A stretch of DNA of 64,000 bases from Bacteroidales bacterium. GTDB taxonomy: Bacteria > Bacteroidota > Bacteroidia > Bacteroidales > UBA1715. The DNA is taken from the NCBI GenBank assembly GCA_024402335.1, contig JAKSTZ010000005.1:33222-97221 (forward strand), written 5' to 3'. Positions 36,298-45,700 of this stretch are shown here, in pieces (position 1 is the first letter of the stretch; each line of letters opens with the position of its first letter). The position numbers and the translations under genes are program-made. The notes under the pieces were generated by a model, which ran no database searches, was not told the origin of the DNA, and saw nothing but the letters and a program-made list of their open reading frames with translations.

Positions 36298-37077
36298 TTA
36301 GTTTTCTTTGGAGTTGGAAGAAGTAAGATTCTGTTTTTCTTCTAATTCCTTTTTGTATGAAGATCGTTTTGAATTTAAGGCAATTTTTGCAGCAGCTTGT
36401 TCTGCTATTTTTTTTGATTTTCCTTTCGCCTCACTGATTTTATTACCGTTTATATATATTTCGGCATGAAACATTGGCGTTTTTCCGCTGAGAATAGGCT
36501 CTGTTTTGTATTCTAAATTAACCTTTGTTCGTTGGCAATATTGAAGTAATAAACTTTTGTAGTTGGATTCAGTATTGTTTCTTAAATTCTTCTTTTCGTT
36601 TATGTGTGGTAATATAATTTTTTTGATGATGAATTCCTTCGCTTTTTTATATCCAAGGTCTTCGTATATGGCGCCAATAAATGCTTCTAGGCAATTACCA
36701 ATTGCATCATTTCTGCTGAGGTTTGGTATTTGAGCATGAAGGTTGCGTTGAAACTGTAGTTCTAGTCCAATTTTGTTCATACTTTGTCTATTGACAATGT
36801 TAGAACGAAGATTGGAAAGAAAACCCTCGTTTTCTTTTGGAAAATTATCATATAGATAATCAGCTACAACGCTTCCTAGAATTGCGTCGCCAAGAAATTC
36901 TAAACGTTCATTACATTCTTTGATACTTCCTTTTGCTACGGATTTATGTGTAAAACTCTGCTTGTATATATTGAGGTTTTTGGGACAAAATCCCAAAGTA
37001 TTATATACAAATACAAATAATTCCTTGTCGTTATCGGAAGTGAAAAGTAATCTGAAGTGATAGTGTAGTTTATTCAC
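36298..37077 (-). CDS. rnc: Ribonuclease III
   Basis: RNase III cleaves double-stranded RNA in rRNA maturation and mRNA turnover. The 259-residue protein has the endonuclease signature 'NERLEFLGDAILGSVVADYLY' (57-77), a second acidic cluster in 'NCLEAFIGAIYEDLGYKKA' (catalytic Glu), and a C-terminal double-stranded-RNA-binding domain (about 165-235, 'YKSLLLQYCQRTKVNLEYKTE...SKKIAEQAAAKIAL'). The start is a GTG (37075-37077) overlapping the end of fabF by eight bases; no ATG exists before the conserved helix. acpP-fabF-rnc is a standard Bacteroidales order. Confidence 0.95.
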   Translation of the reverse strand: MNKLHYHFRLLFTSDNDKELFVFVYNTLGFCPKNLNIYKQSFTHKSVAKGSIKECNERLEFLGDAILGSVVADYLYDNFPKENEGFLSNLRSNIVNRQSMNKIGLELQFQRNLHAQIPNLSRNDAIGNCLEAFIGAIYEDLGYKKAKEFIIKKIILPHINEKKNLRNNTESNYKSLLLQYCQRTKVNLEYKTEPILSGKTPMFHAEIYINGNKISEAKGKSKKIAEQAAAKIALNSKRSSYKKELEEKQNLTSSNSKEN

Positions 37078-38326
37078 TATATTTCTTGAAGATTAGGGTA
37101 CTATTATGTCCTCCAAAACCAAATGTGTTACTTAATACATAAGTTACATTTCTATGCTGTGCTTCACCTAATGTAAGGTTAAGTTTGCTATCGATGTTTT
37201 CGTCCAATTGTTTAACGTGCATAGTTGGAGGGATAATACCAGTTTCAATAGCAAATATAGATGCGACAGCTTCAACTGCGCCTGCGGCACCTAACATATG
37301 TCCTGTTGTAGATTTTGTTGAACTGATGTTAACTTTATAGGCTGTGTCACCAAATAGTTTTTGGATAGAAGCTAATTCGGTAATATCACCAATAGGAGTT
37401 GAAGTACCATGTACATTAATGTAGTCAATGTCAGCTGGTGTTAAGCCTGCATCATCTAATGCGTTTTTCATTACATTTATGGTTCCACGTCCTTCTGGGT
37501 GTGGAGCGGTTAAATGGTATGCATCAGAAGATAGGCCACAACCAATAATTTCTGCATATATATGAGCACCACGTTTTTTCGCGTGCTCTAATTCCTCTAA
37601 CATAAGAGCAACACCACCTTCTGCCATAACGAATCCGTCGCGTGTAGCGTCGAATGGACGGCTTGCAGTAGTCATTTCTTCATTGTTTTCGGAAAGTGCT
37701 TTCATTGCATTAAAACCGCCAATTCCGCTTATATTTATTGGAGCTTCTGAACCTCCAGTAATAAACATATCAGCTTTGTTGAGACGGATGTAATTTACTG
37801 CATCTATAATAGCATGTGAAGATGAAGCACAAGCTGAAGATGTAGCATAACTGACTCCTTGCAATCCGAATTTGATAGATATCAAACCTGCTGCCATATT
37901 AGGAATCAACTTAGTGATAGTGAAAGGACTGAATCGGGGAGTTTCGCTTCCGCTTTCGTAGAAACTTTTTAGTTCGGCTTCGTAAGATCCGAGACCTCCG
38001 ATGCCAGTTCCCCAAATAACACCAATTCTATCACGATTGATTGAATCTAAGTCAATCTTTGAATCTTGTAAACATTGCGAAGCTGCTGCTACGGCAAATT
38101 GTTCAAACAAGTCCATTTTTCGAACTTCTTTTTTGTCCATATAAAGACTCGGGTCGAAGTTCTTAACCTCACATGCAAAACGTGTTTTGCAACTTTCAGC
38201 ATTAAAACGAGTGATAGGGCCACTACCACTCGTTCCTAATTCTAAATTGTGAAAAATATCTTCTATGGAATTACCTATAGGTGTAAATCCTCCGATACCG
38301 GTAACTACAACACGCTTTAATTCCAT
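37070..38326 (-). CDS. fabF: 3-oxoacyl-ACP synthase II FabF
   Basis: FabF is the condensing enzyme that elongates acyl-ACP with malonyl-ACP. The 418-residue protein shows the active-site Cys166 in 'TSSACASSSHAI', the first His in 'YINVHGTSTPIGD' and the second in 'STKSTTGHMLGAAGAVEAV', and the C-terminal 'SNTFGFGGHNSTLIFKKY'. The nucleophile loop reads SACASSSHAI rather than the more usual TACATGTHAI, a small difference that keeps Cys and His. It follows acpP by 18 bases and overlaps rnc. Confidence 0.97.
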   Translation of the reverse strand: MELKRVVVTGIGGFTPIGNSIEDIFHNLELGTSGSGPITRFNAESCKTRFACEVKNFDPSLYMDKKEVRKMDLFEQFAVAAASQCLQDSKIDLDSINRDRIGVIWGTGIGGLGSYEAELKSFYESGSETPRFSPFTITKLIPNMAAGLISIKFGLQGVSYATSSACASSSHAIIDAVNYIRLNKADMFITGGSEAPINISGIGGFNAMKALSENNEEMTTASRPFDATRDGFVMAEGGVALMLEELEHAKKRGAHIYAEIIGCGLSSDAYHLTAPHPEGRGTINVMKNALDDAGLTPADIDYINVHGTSTPIGDITELASIQKLFGDTAYKVNISSTKSTTGHMLGAAGAVEAVASIFAIETGIIPPTMHVKQLDENIDSKLNLTLGEAQHRNVTYVLSNTFGFGGHNSTLIFKKYSE

Positions 38327-38344
38327 AGATACAAAATTGTTCTC

Positions 38345-38584
38345 TTATTTTGTTTGATTTTTTTCTATGAAAGCGATAGCGTCGCCTACTGTAGAAATAG
38401 TGTCTGCTTGGTCATCTGGAATAGAAATACCGAATTCTTTTTCGAATTCCATAATCAATTCTACAGTATCCAAAGAATCTGCACCAAGATCGTTAGTGAA
38501 GTTTGCTTCGTTTGTAACTTCTGCTTCATCAATACCTAATTTCTCTACGATTATTGATTTTACTTTTGATTCAATTTCTGACAT
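38345..38584 (-). CDS. acpP: Acyl carrier protein AcpP
   Basis: This 79-residue acidic helical protein carries acyl intermediates on a phosphopantetheine arm attached to Ser37 in '[20 protein letters not shown]'. It is the first gene of the acpP-fabF-rnc unit and diverges from purN, an arrangement conserved in Bacteroidales. Length and sequence are typical. A second, embedded carrier domain exists in the 7.6-10.1 kb fusion protein. Confidence 0.97.
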   Translation of the reverse strand: MSEIESKVKSIIVEKLGIDEAEVTNEANFTNDLGADSLDTVELIMEFEKEFGISIPDDQADTISTVGDAIAFIEKNQTK

Positions 38585-38687
38585 AGTTTTAATGTTTAGT
38601 TATTAATTCTGTTTTCGGGTGCAAATAAAAGTTTTTTTTCGATACAAAAAATAAAAAACCGATATTCTTTAATTTTATTTTACTTTT

Positions 38688-38717
38688 TTTGTTGATATTC
38701 AAATATTTATAATTTTG
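38688..38717 (+). promoter_or_regulatory. purN promoter
   Basis: TTTG at 38688-38691 and the -7 box TAATTTTG at 38710-38717 are separated by 18 bases, close to the Bacteroidota consensus spacing of 19-21. The ATG is at 38754. Confidence 0.65.
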
Positions 38718-38753
38718 CATTTTGAAAGTTATTAAAAGAATATTAACAGTAAA

Positions 38754-39326
38754 ATGTATACAATAGCTATTTTTGCATCGGGTTCGGGGACGAATGCCGA
38801 GAATCTTATAAAGTCTTTTGTCGGTACAGACATACGGGTATCGCAAGTGTTTTGCAATAATAAAAATGCAGGAGTGATTGAGCGTGCTAATAAATTGCAA
38901 ACTCCTGTGTTTGTGTTTGATAGGAAAGATTTGAATGAATCTAATGTCGTGCTTGATGCATTACGTAAGGATTCTGTAGATTTTATTATTTTGTCTGGAT
39001 TTTTGTGGTTGCTACCTGAAAATATTACACAATTATATAAGAACAAAATTTTAAATATTCATCCGGCTTTATTACCTAATTATGGTGGTAAGGGAATGTT
39101 TGGACATCATGTTCACGAAGCTGTTATTGCTCATGGTGAAAAAGAAAGTGGAATCACTATTCATTTAGTGAATGAACTGTATGATAGTGGTAAAACTCTT
39201 TTTCAAGCAAAATGTCCGGTTCTTCCTGATGATACTGCAGATTCTTTAGCGGCACGTGTTCATTCTTTGGAATATGAACATTTCCCTCGTGTGGTAAGCG
39301 AGTATATGCATTCGTATAAAGAATAG
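38754..39326 (+). CDS. purN: Phosphoribosylglycinamide formyltransferase PurN
   Basis: PurN transfers a formyl group from 10-formyl-THF to GAR in purine synthesis. The 190-residue protein opens with 'IAIFASGSGTNAENLIKSF' (phosphate-binding loop) and has 'ILSGFLWLLPENI', the active-site stretch 'ILNIHPALLPNYGGKGMFGHHVHEAVI' (catalytic Asn-His), and 'YDSGKTLFQAKCPV' with the catalytic Asp. It is transcribed divergently from acpP and converges on purL with a shared terminator. Confidence 0.97.
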   Translation: MYTIAIFASGSGTNAENLIKSFVGTDIRVSQVFCNNKNAGVIERANKLQTPVFVFDRKDLNESNVVLDALRKDSVDFIILSGFLWLLPENITQLYKNKILNIHPALLPNYGGKGMFGHHVHEAVIAHGEKESGITIHLVNELYDSGKTLFQAKCPVLPDDTADSLAARVHSLEYEHFPRVVSEYMHSYKE

Positions 39327-39342
39327 TTATTATATTGTAAAT

Positions 39343-39377
39343 AAAAAAGCCAATTGCAATTCGCAATTGGCTTTTTT
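39343..39377. terminator. Bidirectional terminator between purN and purL
   Basis: AAAAAAGCCAATTGC pairs with GCAATTGGCTTTTTT around AATTC. It is symmetrical, so it serves both convergent pur genes. Confidence 0.92.
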
Positions 39378-39395
39378 ATTATCCGCAAACGAGTA

Positions 39396-42300
39396 TTATT
39401 TGTTTGCTTCTATCCATTTACGTGCGTTTACGAATGCTTCTATCCAAGGAGTAACAACATCGTTCTTTCTATCTTGTGGATAGTAAGCCCAGTTCCAAGG
39501 ATATAATGCTCTTTCTAAGTGTGGCATCATTGCAAGATGACGTCCGTCGTTTGATGTGATACCGGCAGTATCCCAGTCAGATCCGTTAGGGTTTGCAGGA
39601 TAGCTACTATAATTATATGTCATTGCAATATTGTACTTAGACTTATCGTAAGGGAATTTAAATTTACCTTCACCGTGTGCAATCCAAATACCAAGTGAAC
39701 TGTTTTCTAATGATTTAAGCATAATACTTGGGCTTTGTTGGATAGTGACTCCAAGGAATCCTGATTCAAATTTATGTGAATCGTTGTGTTCCATGTGAGG
39801 TTTTTCTGTGTCAGTAGGGTTGATTAAGCCTAATTCTATCATTAACTGACAACCATTACAAACACCTAAACTCATAGTGTCTTTGCGTGCGAAGAAATTA
39901 TCCAATGATTTTTTCGCTTTTTCGTTGTACAAGAATGCGCCAGCCCAACCTTTTGCTGATCCAAGTACGTCGGAGTTAGAGAAACCACCAACGAAAACAA
40001 TTAGATTTACATCAGACAAGTCTTCACGGCCAGTGATAAGGTCTGTCATGTGAACATCCTTAACGTCAAATCCTGCAGCGTGCATGCACCAAGCCATTTC
40101 GCGGTCACCGTTTACACCTTTTTCACGGATGATTGCTGCGTGAATGCCAGTTTTTGTTTTTCTGTGCAAATCAATTCCGTAAGGAGCAATTTGTCCAGTA
40201 AAGTTTGCTGGGAATGTGTATTTCAATGGTGATTTGTCGAATGATTCAAAACGTTCTTTTGCTTTAACAGGGCCGCTTTGTTCGCAGTCAAGTAAGTATG
40301 AAGTCTTGAACCATGTCTTACGTAATTCGCTGATGTTGAATTCGTAAATACCGTTTTGTTCAGAATTTGCAGTGTAAACAGAAAGATTGTTGTCTTTGTT
40401 TGAATAGGCACCAAATGCGAAGCAAGAAATGCCTGCTTCTTTAAGTTCGTTTACTGTCTCTGGAGCAACTTGAAGTACAAGAGCTGGGTTTTCATTGAAG
40501 AATACTTCAACATCGTTGTTGTTATTGAAGTGTGTTAAATCAACTGACATGCCGCCTTTTGTATTGGCAAAATTCATTTCCAATAAACAAGTGATTAAAC
40601 CACCGGCAGAAACATCGTGTCCTGCATAAACTTTACCGTCAGCAACAAGTTTTTGTACGGTGTTGAATGCTTTTGTGAAGTATGCAGAATCTGTTACAGT
40701 TGGAGTCTCCGTGCCAAGTCCGTTTACAACTTGTGCCAAAGCAGAACCGCCAAGTTTTTGTCCTGATTTACCGAAATCTACATAAACTAAAACAGCATCT
40801 TCATTTGGTTTAACGTATGGAGTAACTGTCTTGCGAATGTCTTGAACTTCTCCTACAGTAGAAATAATCACTGTACCTGGAGAATATACAGAATCACCGT
40901 CTTTGTACTTTTGTGTCATTGACAATGAGTCTTTTCCTGTTGGAATGTTGATTTCTAATGCTTTTGCAAAGTCGCTTGCTGCTTGTACGGCGCGATATAA
41001 ACGAGCATCTTCGCCTGCATTTTTACATGGCCACATCCAGTTTGCGCTCAATGAAATACCTTTCAAACCGCCTTCAATTGGAGTAAGGACAACGTTTGTC
41101 AATGCTTCTGCAATAGACATGATAGAACCATTTTCTGGAGAAATCAAACCAACTGCAGGTGCGTGACCGATAGAAGTCGCAATACCTTTAACACCTTGGT
41201 AGTCAATTGCAACAACACCGCAGTCGTTCAAAGGCAACTGCAATTCGCCAGTACATTGTTGAGTTGCAATTTTACCTGTTACCGAACGGTCAACTTTGTT
41301 TGTTAAATAATCTTTACAAGCAACAGATTCAAGTTGAAGTACTTGGTTAAGATATTCGTGAATGTTTTCTTGTTTTACATTCAATGGTTTGAAAGTTTCT
41401 TCAATTGTAGAATCTTTCATGATAGTTTTTGGTGGGTTACCAATCATGTCGTCCATTTGTAGGTCGATAGGCTTTTCACCAGTTTTATCATTTACTATTG
41501 TAAATTGGTGTGTTCCTGTAGATTCACCAATTACGTACATAGGAGCGCGTTCGCGACTTGCAATTTGAGAAAGAAGTTCAACATTTTCTTCTTTCATTAC
41601 CAAGCCCATACGTTCTTGTGATTCGTTACCAACGATTTCTTTCGCAGAAAGAGTAGGGTCGCCGATAGGAAGTTCGTTGATGTGGATTGTTCCACCAGTT
41701 TCTTCAACTAATTCAGAAAGGCAGTTTAAGTGACCGCCAGCACCGTGGTCGTGGATAGAAACTACTGGATTTACATCCATTTCACCAAGTGCACGGATTG
41801 CGTTGTAGGCACGTTTTTGCATTTCTGGGTTGCTTCGTTGGATGGCGTTTAACTCGATAGAGTTATTGTATTCGCCTGTAGCAACCGATGATACGGCGCC
41901 ACCGCCCATACCGATACGATAGTTGTCGCCACCAAGAAGAACGACTTTATCTCCGATTTCTGGAGTATCTTTTAAACTGTCGTTTTTCTTTGCGTAACCA
42001 ACACCGCCGGCCATCATGATAACCTTATCGAAACCGAATTTCTTTTGGTTTTCGAAGTGTTCGAATGTTAATACACTACCGCAGATAAGTGGCTGTCCGA
42101 ATTTGTTACCAAAATCGCTGGCGCCGTTTGATGCCTTGATAAGAATATCTTTTGGTGTTTGGTATAACCATGGACGTGGTTGTGTCGCTTTTTCCCAAAT
42201 ACGTTCAGGGTTATTCAAACGAGTGTAAGAAGTCATATATACTGCAGTTCCGGCAATAGGATATGCGGCTTTACCGCCAGCGATTCTATCACGAATCTCT

Positions 42301-43097
42301 CCACCCGTACCAGTTGCAGCACCGTTGAAAGGTTCTACAGTAGTTGGGAAGTTGTGAGTTTCTGCTTTTAATGAAATTACCGATTCGTAATCTTTAATTG
42401 TAAAGTAATCAGGTTTGTTTTGAGTTTCCGGAGCAAATTGTTCAATCATAGGACCTTGAATGAACGCGCAGTTGTCTTTGTATGCAGAAACAACTCTGTT
42501 AGGATTTTGTTCCGTAGTTTGTTTAATCATTTTGAACAAAGAAAATGGCTTTTCTTGTCCGTCGATTACAAAGCTACCGCCGAAAATTTTATGACGACAG
42601 TGTTCTGAGTTTACTTGTGAGAAACCGAATACTTCGCTGTCGGTAAGTTTTCTGCCTAATTTTTGAGATAGACCTTCAAGATATGCGATTTCGTTTTCGT
42701 TAAGAGCTAGACCTTCTTTTTTGTTGTATTCAACAAGATTGTCAATGAATACTATAGGTTCTGGTTCGTGGTTTATAGTGAAAATATCTTGATTTAAGCC
42801 TTCATATTTACGTTGAAGCATAGGGTCGAAGGCACTTTTTTCTGTTTGAGGAAAATATTCTTCAATACGTTTAATACCAGAAATACCCATGTTTTGTGTT
42901 ATTTCAACAGCGTTTGTACTCCATGGCGTAATCATTTCACGGCGTGGACCAATGAATTTTCCTTCAAGAGTTTGTGCGTTGATAATTTGGGCGTTTCCAA
43001 ACAACCAAGAAAGTTTTTCTGTTGTTTTTGCATCGAATGTTGAATCGGACTGTACAGCAAGTATTTTGTGCTGTTTGTCTTCGAAGAAATATATCAT
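39396..43097 (-). CDS. purL: Phosphoribosylformylglycinamidine synthase PurL (large single-chain form)
   Basis: PurL converts FGAR to FGAM using glutamine and ATP. The 1,233-residue length is that of the fused form, with an N-terminal PurS-like domain, two AIRS-like halves and a C-terminal glutaminase. Visible motifs are 'SQVNSEHCRHKIFGGSF', 'KAETHNFPTTVEPFNGAATGTGGEIRD', 'VVSIHDHGAGGHLNCLSEL', 'AHDVS'-type 'VYAGHDVSAGGLITCLLE', and in the glutaminase 'LGVCNGCQLMIELGL' (nucleophile Cys) and 'WIAHGEGKF' (His). Monocistronic as seen here. Its codon bias suggests strong expression. Confidence 0.98.
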   Translation of the reverse strand: MIYFFEDKQHKILAVQSDSTFDAKTTEKLSWLFGNAQIINAQTLEGKFIGPRREMITPWSTNAVEITQNMGISGIKRIEEYFPQTEKSAFDPMLQRKYEGLNQDIFTINHEPEPIVFIDNLVEYNKKEGLALNENEIAYLEGLSQKLGRKLTDSEVFGFSQVNSEHCRHKIFGGSFVIDGQEKPFSLFKMIKQTTEQNPNRVVSAYKDNCAFIQGPMIEQFAPETQNKPDYFTIKDYESVISLKAETHNFPTTVEPFNGAATGTGGEIRDRIAGGKAAYPIAGTAVYMTSYTRLNNPERIWEKATQPRPWLYQTPKDILIKASNGASDFGNKFGQPLICGSVLTFEHFENQKKFGFDKVIMMAGGVGYAKKNDSLKDTPEIGDKVVLLGGDNYRIGMGGGAVSSVATGEYNNSIELNAIQRSNPEMQKRAYNAIRALGEMDVNPVVSIHDHGAGGHLNCLSELVEETGGTIHINELPIGDPTLSAKEIVGNESQERMGLVMKEENVELLSQIASRERAPMYVIGESTGTHQFTIVNDKTGEKPIDLQMDDMIGNPPKTIMKDSTIEETFKPLNVKQENIHEYLNQVLQLESVACKDYLTNKVDRSVTGKIATQQCTGELQLPLNDCGVVAIDYQGVKGIATSIGHAPAVGLISPENGSIMSIAEALTNVVLTPIEGGLKGISLSANWMWPCKNAGEDARLYRAVQAASDFAKALEINIPTGKDSLSMTQKYKDGDSVYSPGTVIISTVGEVQDIRKTVTPYVKPNEDAVLVYVDFGKSGQKLGGSALAQVVNGLGTETPTVTDSAYFTKAFNTVQKLVADGKVYAGHDVSAGGLITCLLEMNFANTKGGMSVDLTHFNNNNDVEVFFNENPALVLQVAPETVNELKEAGISCFAFGAYSNKDNNLSVYTANSEQNGIYEFNISELRKTWFKTSYLLDCEQSGPVKAKERFESFDKSPLKYTFPANFTGQIAPYGIDLHRKTKTGIHAAIIREKGVNGDREMAWCMHAAGFDVKDVHMTDLITGREDLSDVNLIVFVGGFSNSDVLGSAKGWAGAFLYNEKAKKSLDNFFARKDTMSLGVCNGCQLMIELGLINPTDTEKPHMEHNDSHKFESGFLGVTIQQSPSIMLKSLENSSLGIWIAHGEGKFKFPYDKSKYNIAMTYNYSSYPANPNGSDWDTAGITSNDGRHLAMMPHLERALYPWNWAYYPQDRKNDVVTPWIEAFVNARKWIEANK

Positions 43098-43222
43098 AGT
43101 TTCAAAAATTTTTGATACTGCAAATATAACAAGTTATTCCGAGGTAAAAAGAGGTGTTTATAAATAGTTAGAAATCGTTCTCGTTTTTGTAAAATCGGGC
43201 AAAATCATAAGTTATTAATTTT

Positions 43223-43230
43223 TATCTTTG
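43223..43230 (+). promoter_or_regulatory. -7 box of the prfC promoter
   Basis: TATCTTTG fits TAnnTTTG and lies 16 bases before the prfC ATG. No good -33 element was seen at the expected spacing. Confidence 0.5.
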
Positions 43231-43246
43231 CCGTAAAATTAGGATT

Positions 43247-44821
43247 ATGTTCGAACAAGAGATACAAAGACGACGTACGTTTGCGATTATTAGTCACCCG
43301 GATGCTGGTAAGACAACTTTGACGGAAAAATTATTGTTGTTTGGTGGAGCCATTCACGTTGCAGGTGCTGTTAAGTCAAATAAGATTAAAAAGACTGCTA
43401 CTTCCGATTTCATGGAAATAGAAAAACAACGTGGTATTTCGGTTGCGACGTCGGTAATGGGATTTGAATACGAGGGCCGTAAGATTAATATTTTGGATAC
43501 TCCTGGCCACAAGGATTTTGCGGAAGATACGTATAGAACGTTGACGGCTGTTGATAGTGTAATTATCGTAATTGACGTTGCCAAAGGTGTCGAGGAACAA
43601 ACAAAGAAATTGGCGGAAGTTTGTCGTATGCGTAACACGCCGGTTATGGTGTTTATCAACAAACTTGACCGTGAAGGTAAGGATGTGTTTGAACTTCTTG
43701 ACGAAATAGAATCTTTGTTGAATATAAAAGTTCGTCCATTGGCATGGCCTATAGGTATGGGACATGACTTTAAAGGTGTGTACAATTTGTATTCTAATAA
43801 TTTGCGTTTGTTTGAATCAAACGTTGAACGTATCAAACCAGCAGAAAAATTCGATAATATAAGTGATTCGGGCATAGATGCAATTATTGGCGAACGTGCT
43901 GCAAGCAAATTGCGTGACGATGTTGAGCTTGTCGAAACTGTATATCCGGAATTTGATGTTGAAGCATATCGTCGTGCAGAGTTGGCTCCTGTATTTTTTG
44001 GAAGTGCTTTGTATAATTTTGGCGTACAAGAATTGCTTGATTCGTTTGTGGAGATAGCTCCTTCTCCAAGAGAGTCGAAAACGGATGAACGTATGGTTTC
44101 TCCGTATGAGGATAAATTCTCGGGATTTGTGTTCAAGATTCATGCGAATATGGATCCAAACCACCGTGATAGAATTGCCTTTGTAAAGGTTTGCTCTGGT
44201 CGTTTTGAACGTAATAAAAACTATTTACACGTAAGACAAGGAAAGCAATTGAAGTTTGCGAACCCAACTTCATTTATGGCGGAAAAGAAATCTGTTGTGG
44301 ATGAAGCGTATCCTGGTGATATTGTCGGTCTATATGACTCGGGAAACTTCAAGATTGGTGATACTTTAACGGAAGGTGAAGATTTGCATTTTGCCGGTAT
44401 TCCAAGTTTCTCTCCGGAGATGTTCCGTTATATTGAAAATGCAGATCCAATGAAATTTAAACAGTTGGCAAAGGGTGTTGATCAATTGATGGATGAAGGT
44501 GTTGCCCAATTGTTTATAAATCAGTTTAATGGTAGAAAAATTATTGGAACTGTCGGTGCTTTGCAGTTCGAGGTTATAGAATATCGTTTGGAACATGAGT
44601 ATAATGCCAAATGTCGTTATGAACCGATACAATTATATAAAGCTTGTTGGTTTACTTCTACGAATAAGGCACAATTGGAAGATTTTAAGAAACGTAAGTA
44701 TCAAAGTTTGGCGGTAGATAAACGTGGCTGTGATGTGTTCTTGGCGGAAAGTATGTACGCATTGGAAATGGCCCAACAAAATTTCCCTGATATAGAATTC
44801 CATTTTACTTCGGAATTTTAA
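43247..44821 (+). CDS. prfC: Peptide chain release factor 3
   Basis: RF3 is the translational GTPase that recycles RF1/RF2 after termination. The 524-residue protein begins '[36 protein letters not shown]' (P-loop about 17-24) and has the switch motif '[13 protein letters not shown]', '[21 protein letters not shown]', '[10 protein letters not shown]', and the RF3 C-terminal domain ('[15 protein letters not shown]'-like '[21 protein letters not shown]'). Length and motifs distinguish it from EF-G. It is followed 16 bases later by the adenosyltransferase gene, so the two may be co-transcribed. Confidence 0.97.
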   Translation: MFEQEIQRRRTFAIISHPDAGKTTLTEKLLLFGGAIHVAGAVKSNKIKKTATSDFMEIEKQRGISVATSVMGFEYEGRKINILDTPGHKDFAEDTYRTLTAVDSVIIVIDVAKGVEEQTKKLAEVCRMRNTPVMVFINKLDREGKDVFELLDEIESLLNIKVRPLAWPIGMGHDFKGVYNLYSNNLRLFESNVERIKPAEKFDNISDSGIDAIIGERAASKLRDDVELVETVYPEFDVEAYRRAELAPVFFGSALYNFGVQELLDSFVEIAPSPRESKTDERMVSPYEDKFSGFVFKIHANMDPNHRDRIAFVKVCSGRFERNKNYLHVRQGKQLKFANPTSFMAEKKSVVDEAYPGDIVGLYDSGNFKIGDTLTEGEDLHFAGIPSFSPEMFRYIENADPMKFKQLAKGVDQLMDEGVAQLFINQFNGRKIIGTVGALQFEVIEYRLEHEYNAKCRYEPIQLYKACWFTSTNKAQLEDFKKRKYQSLAVDKRGCDVFLAESMYALEMAQQNFPDIEFHFTSEF

Positions 44822-44837
44822 GTGTAGGCAAATTGTA

Positions 44838-45374
44838 ATGAAGATTTACACGAAAACAGGTGATGACGGTACTACTTCGTTAGCAGGTGGTACAAGGGTT
44901 TCGAAAACTGATGCTCGTATAGAATGTTATGGCACGATAGATGAACTAAATTCGTATATCGGTTTAATTCGTGACACTTTTGCTGATGTTGATGTTCAAA
45001 AACAATTGTTGGACATTCAAAATAATCTTTTCTTGATAGGTGGATGGCTTGCAAATGAACAGCATGTTTCTTGTGGAATTTCAGATCAAAAAATTTCGCT
45101 TTTAGAGCAACAAATAGACAAAATTTCTGCCGAGTTACCTCCATTAAACTCATTTATATTGCCGGGCGGTCATATTGTTTCGTCCTATTGCCAAATCGCT
45201 AGAACGGTTTGTAGAAGGGGAGAACGGAGGATTTGTTCGTTGGATTTGGAAGAACAAGGAAAAAGGTTATCAACAATCTATATAAACCGTCTAAGTGACT
45301 ATTTATTTGTGTTAGCGAGAAAGGTCCTAAAAGATTTCAACAAAAGTGAAATAACCTGGAATCCTTCTTTGTAA
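44838..45374 (+). CDS. PduO-type ATP:cob(I)alamin adenosyltransferase
   Basis: This enzyme makes adenosylcobalamin from cob(I)alamin and ATP. The 178-residue protein shows the PduO-family ATP loop 'KIYTKTGDDGTTSLAGGTRVSKTDARIECYGTIDELNSYIG' (2-42), the middle 'FILPGGHIVSSYCQIARTVCRRGERR' (the usual 'R...CRR.ER' signature), and 'INRLSDYLFVLARK' near the C-terminus. It is a cytoplasmic trimer in the family. No cobalamin-dependent enzyme or B12 transporter lies nearby. I saw no cobalamin riboswitch upstream. Confidence 0.95.
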   Translation: MKIYTKTGDDGTTSLAGGTRVSKTDARIECYGTIDELNSYIGLIRDTFADVDVQKQLLDIQNNLFLIGGWLANEQHVSCGISDQKISLLEQQIDKISAELPPLNSFILPGGHIVSSYCQIARTVCRRGERRICSLDLEEQGKRLSTIYINRLSDYLFVLARKVLKDFNKSEITWNPSL

Positions 45375-45423
45375 TTTCTATAAAATTCACTTTATTCGCA
45401 AAAAATAAAAAATATTAAATACT

Positions 45424-45645
45424 ATGTATTGGACTTTAGAATTAGCTTCGAAATTGGAAGATGCACCATGGCCTGCAACTAAGGAAGAATTGATTGATTA
45501 TGCAATTCGTTCTGGTGCTCCACAAGAGGTAGTAGAAAATTTGAATGAAATGGAAGATGAAGGCGAAGTATACGAAAGTATCGAAGAAATTTGGCCAGAT
45601 TATCCAAGTAAAGATGACTTCTTCTTCAATGAAGAAGAATATTAA
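45424..45645 (+). CDS. DUF2795 small acidic protein
   Basis: This 73-residue, very acidic protein matches the DUF2795 pattern 'LELASKLEDAPWPATKEELIDYAIRSGAPQEVVENLNEMEDEGEVYESIEEIW' as remembered: a helical domain with a 'WPATK.ELI..A...GAP..V...L' motif. The function is unknown. The gene stands alone between the adenosyltransferase and the convergent plug gene and ends in a terminator. Its favoured codons and conserved size suggest a real, expressed protein. Confidence 0.85.
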   Translation: MYWTLELASKLEDAPWPATKEELIDYAIRSGAPQEVVENLNEMEDEGEVYESIEEIWPDYPSKDDFFFNEEEY

Positions 45646-45668
45646 TTAAAACGCATTTGCGTTACTAT

Positions 45669-45700
45669 AAAAGGCTATGACGGAAGTTGTAGCCTTTTTT
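45669..45700. terminator. Terminator between DUF2795 gene and the plug gene
   Basis: AAAAGGCTA (45669-45677) pairs with TAGCCTTTT (45690 on), followed by more T. It overlaps the last bases of the convergent DUF5103 gene and can serve both directions. Confidence 0.85.

Noticed and set aside
43354..44164. Long minus-strand ORFs in prfC
   Set aside because: Shadows of a strongly conserved gene; the translations have no known motif.
44821..44838. A cobalamin riboswitch before the adenosyltransferase
   Set aside because: Only 16 bases separate it from prfC, too short for the riboswitch, and no B12-box-like sequence is present.
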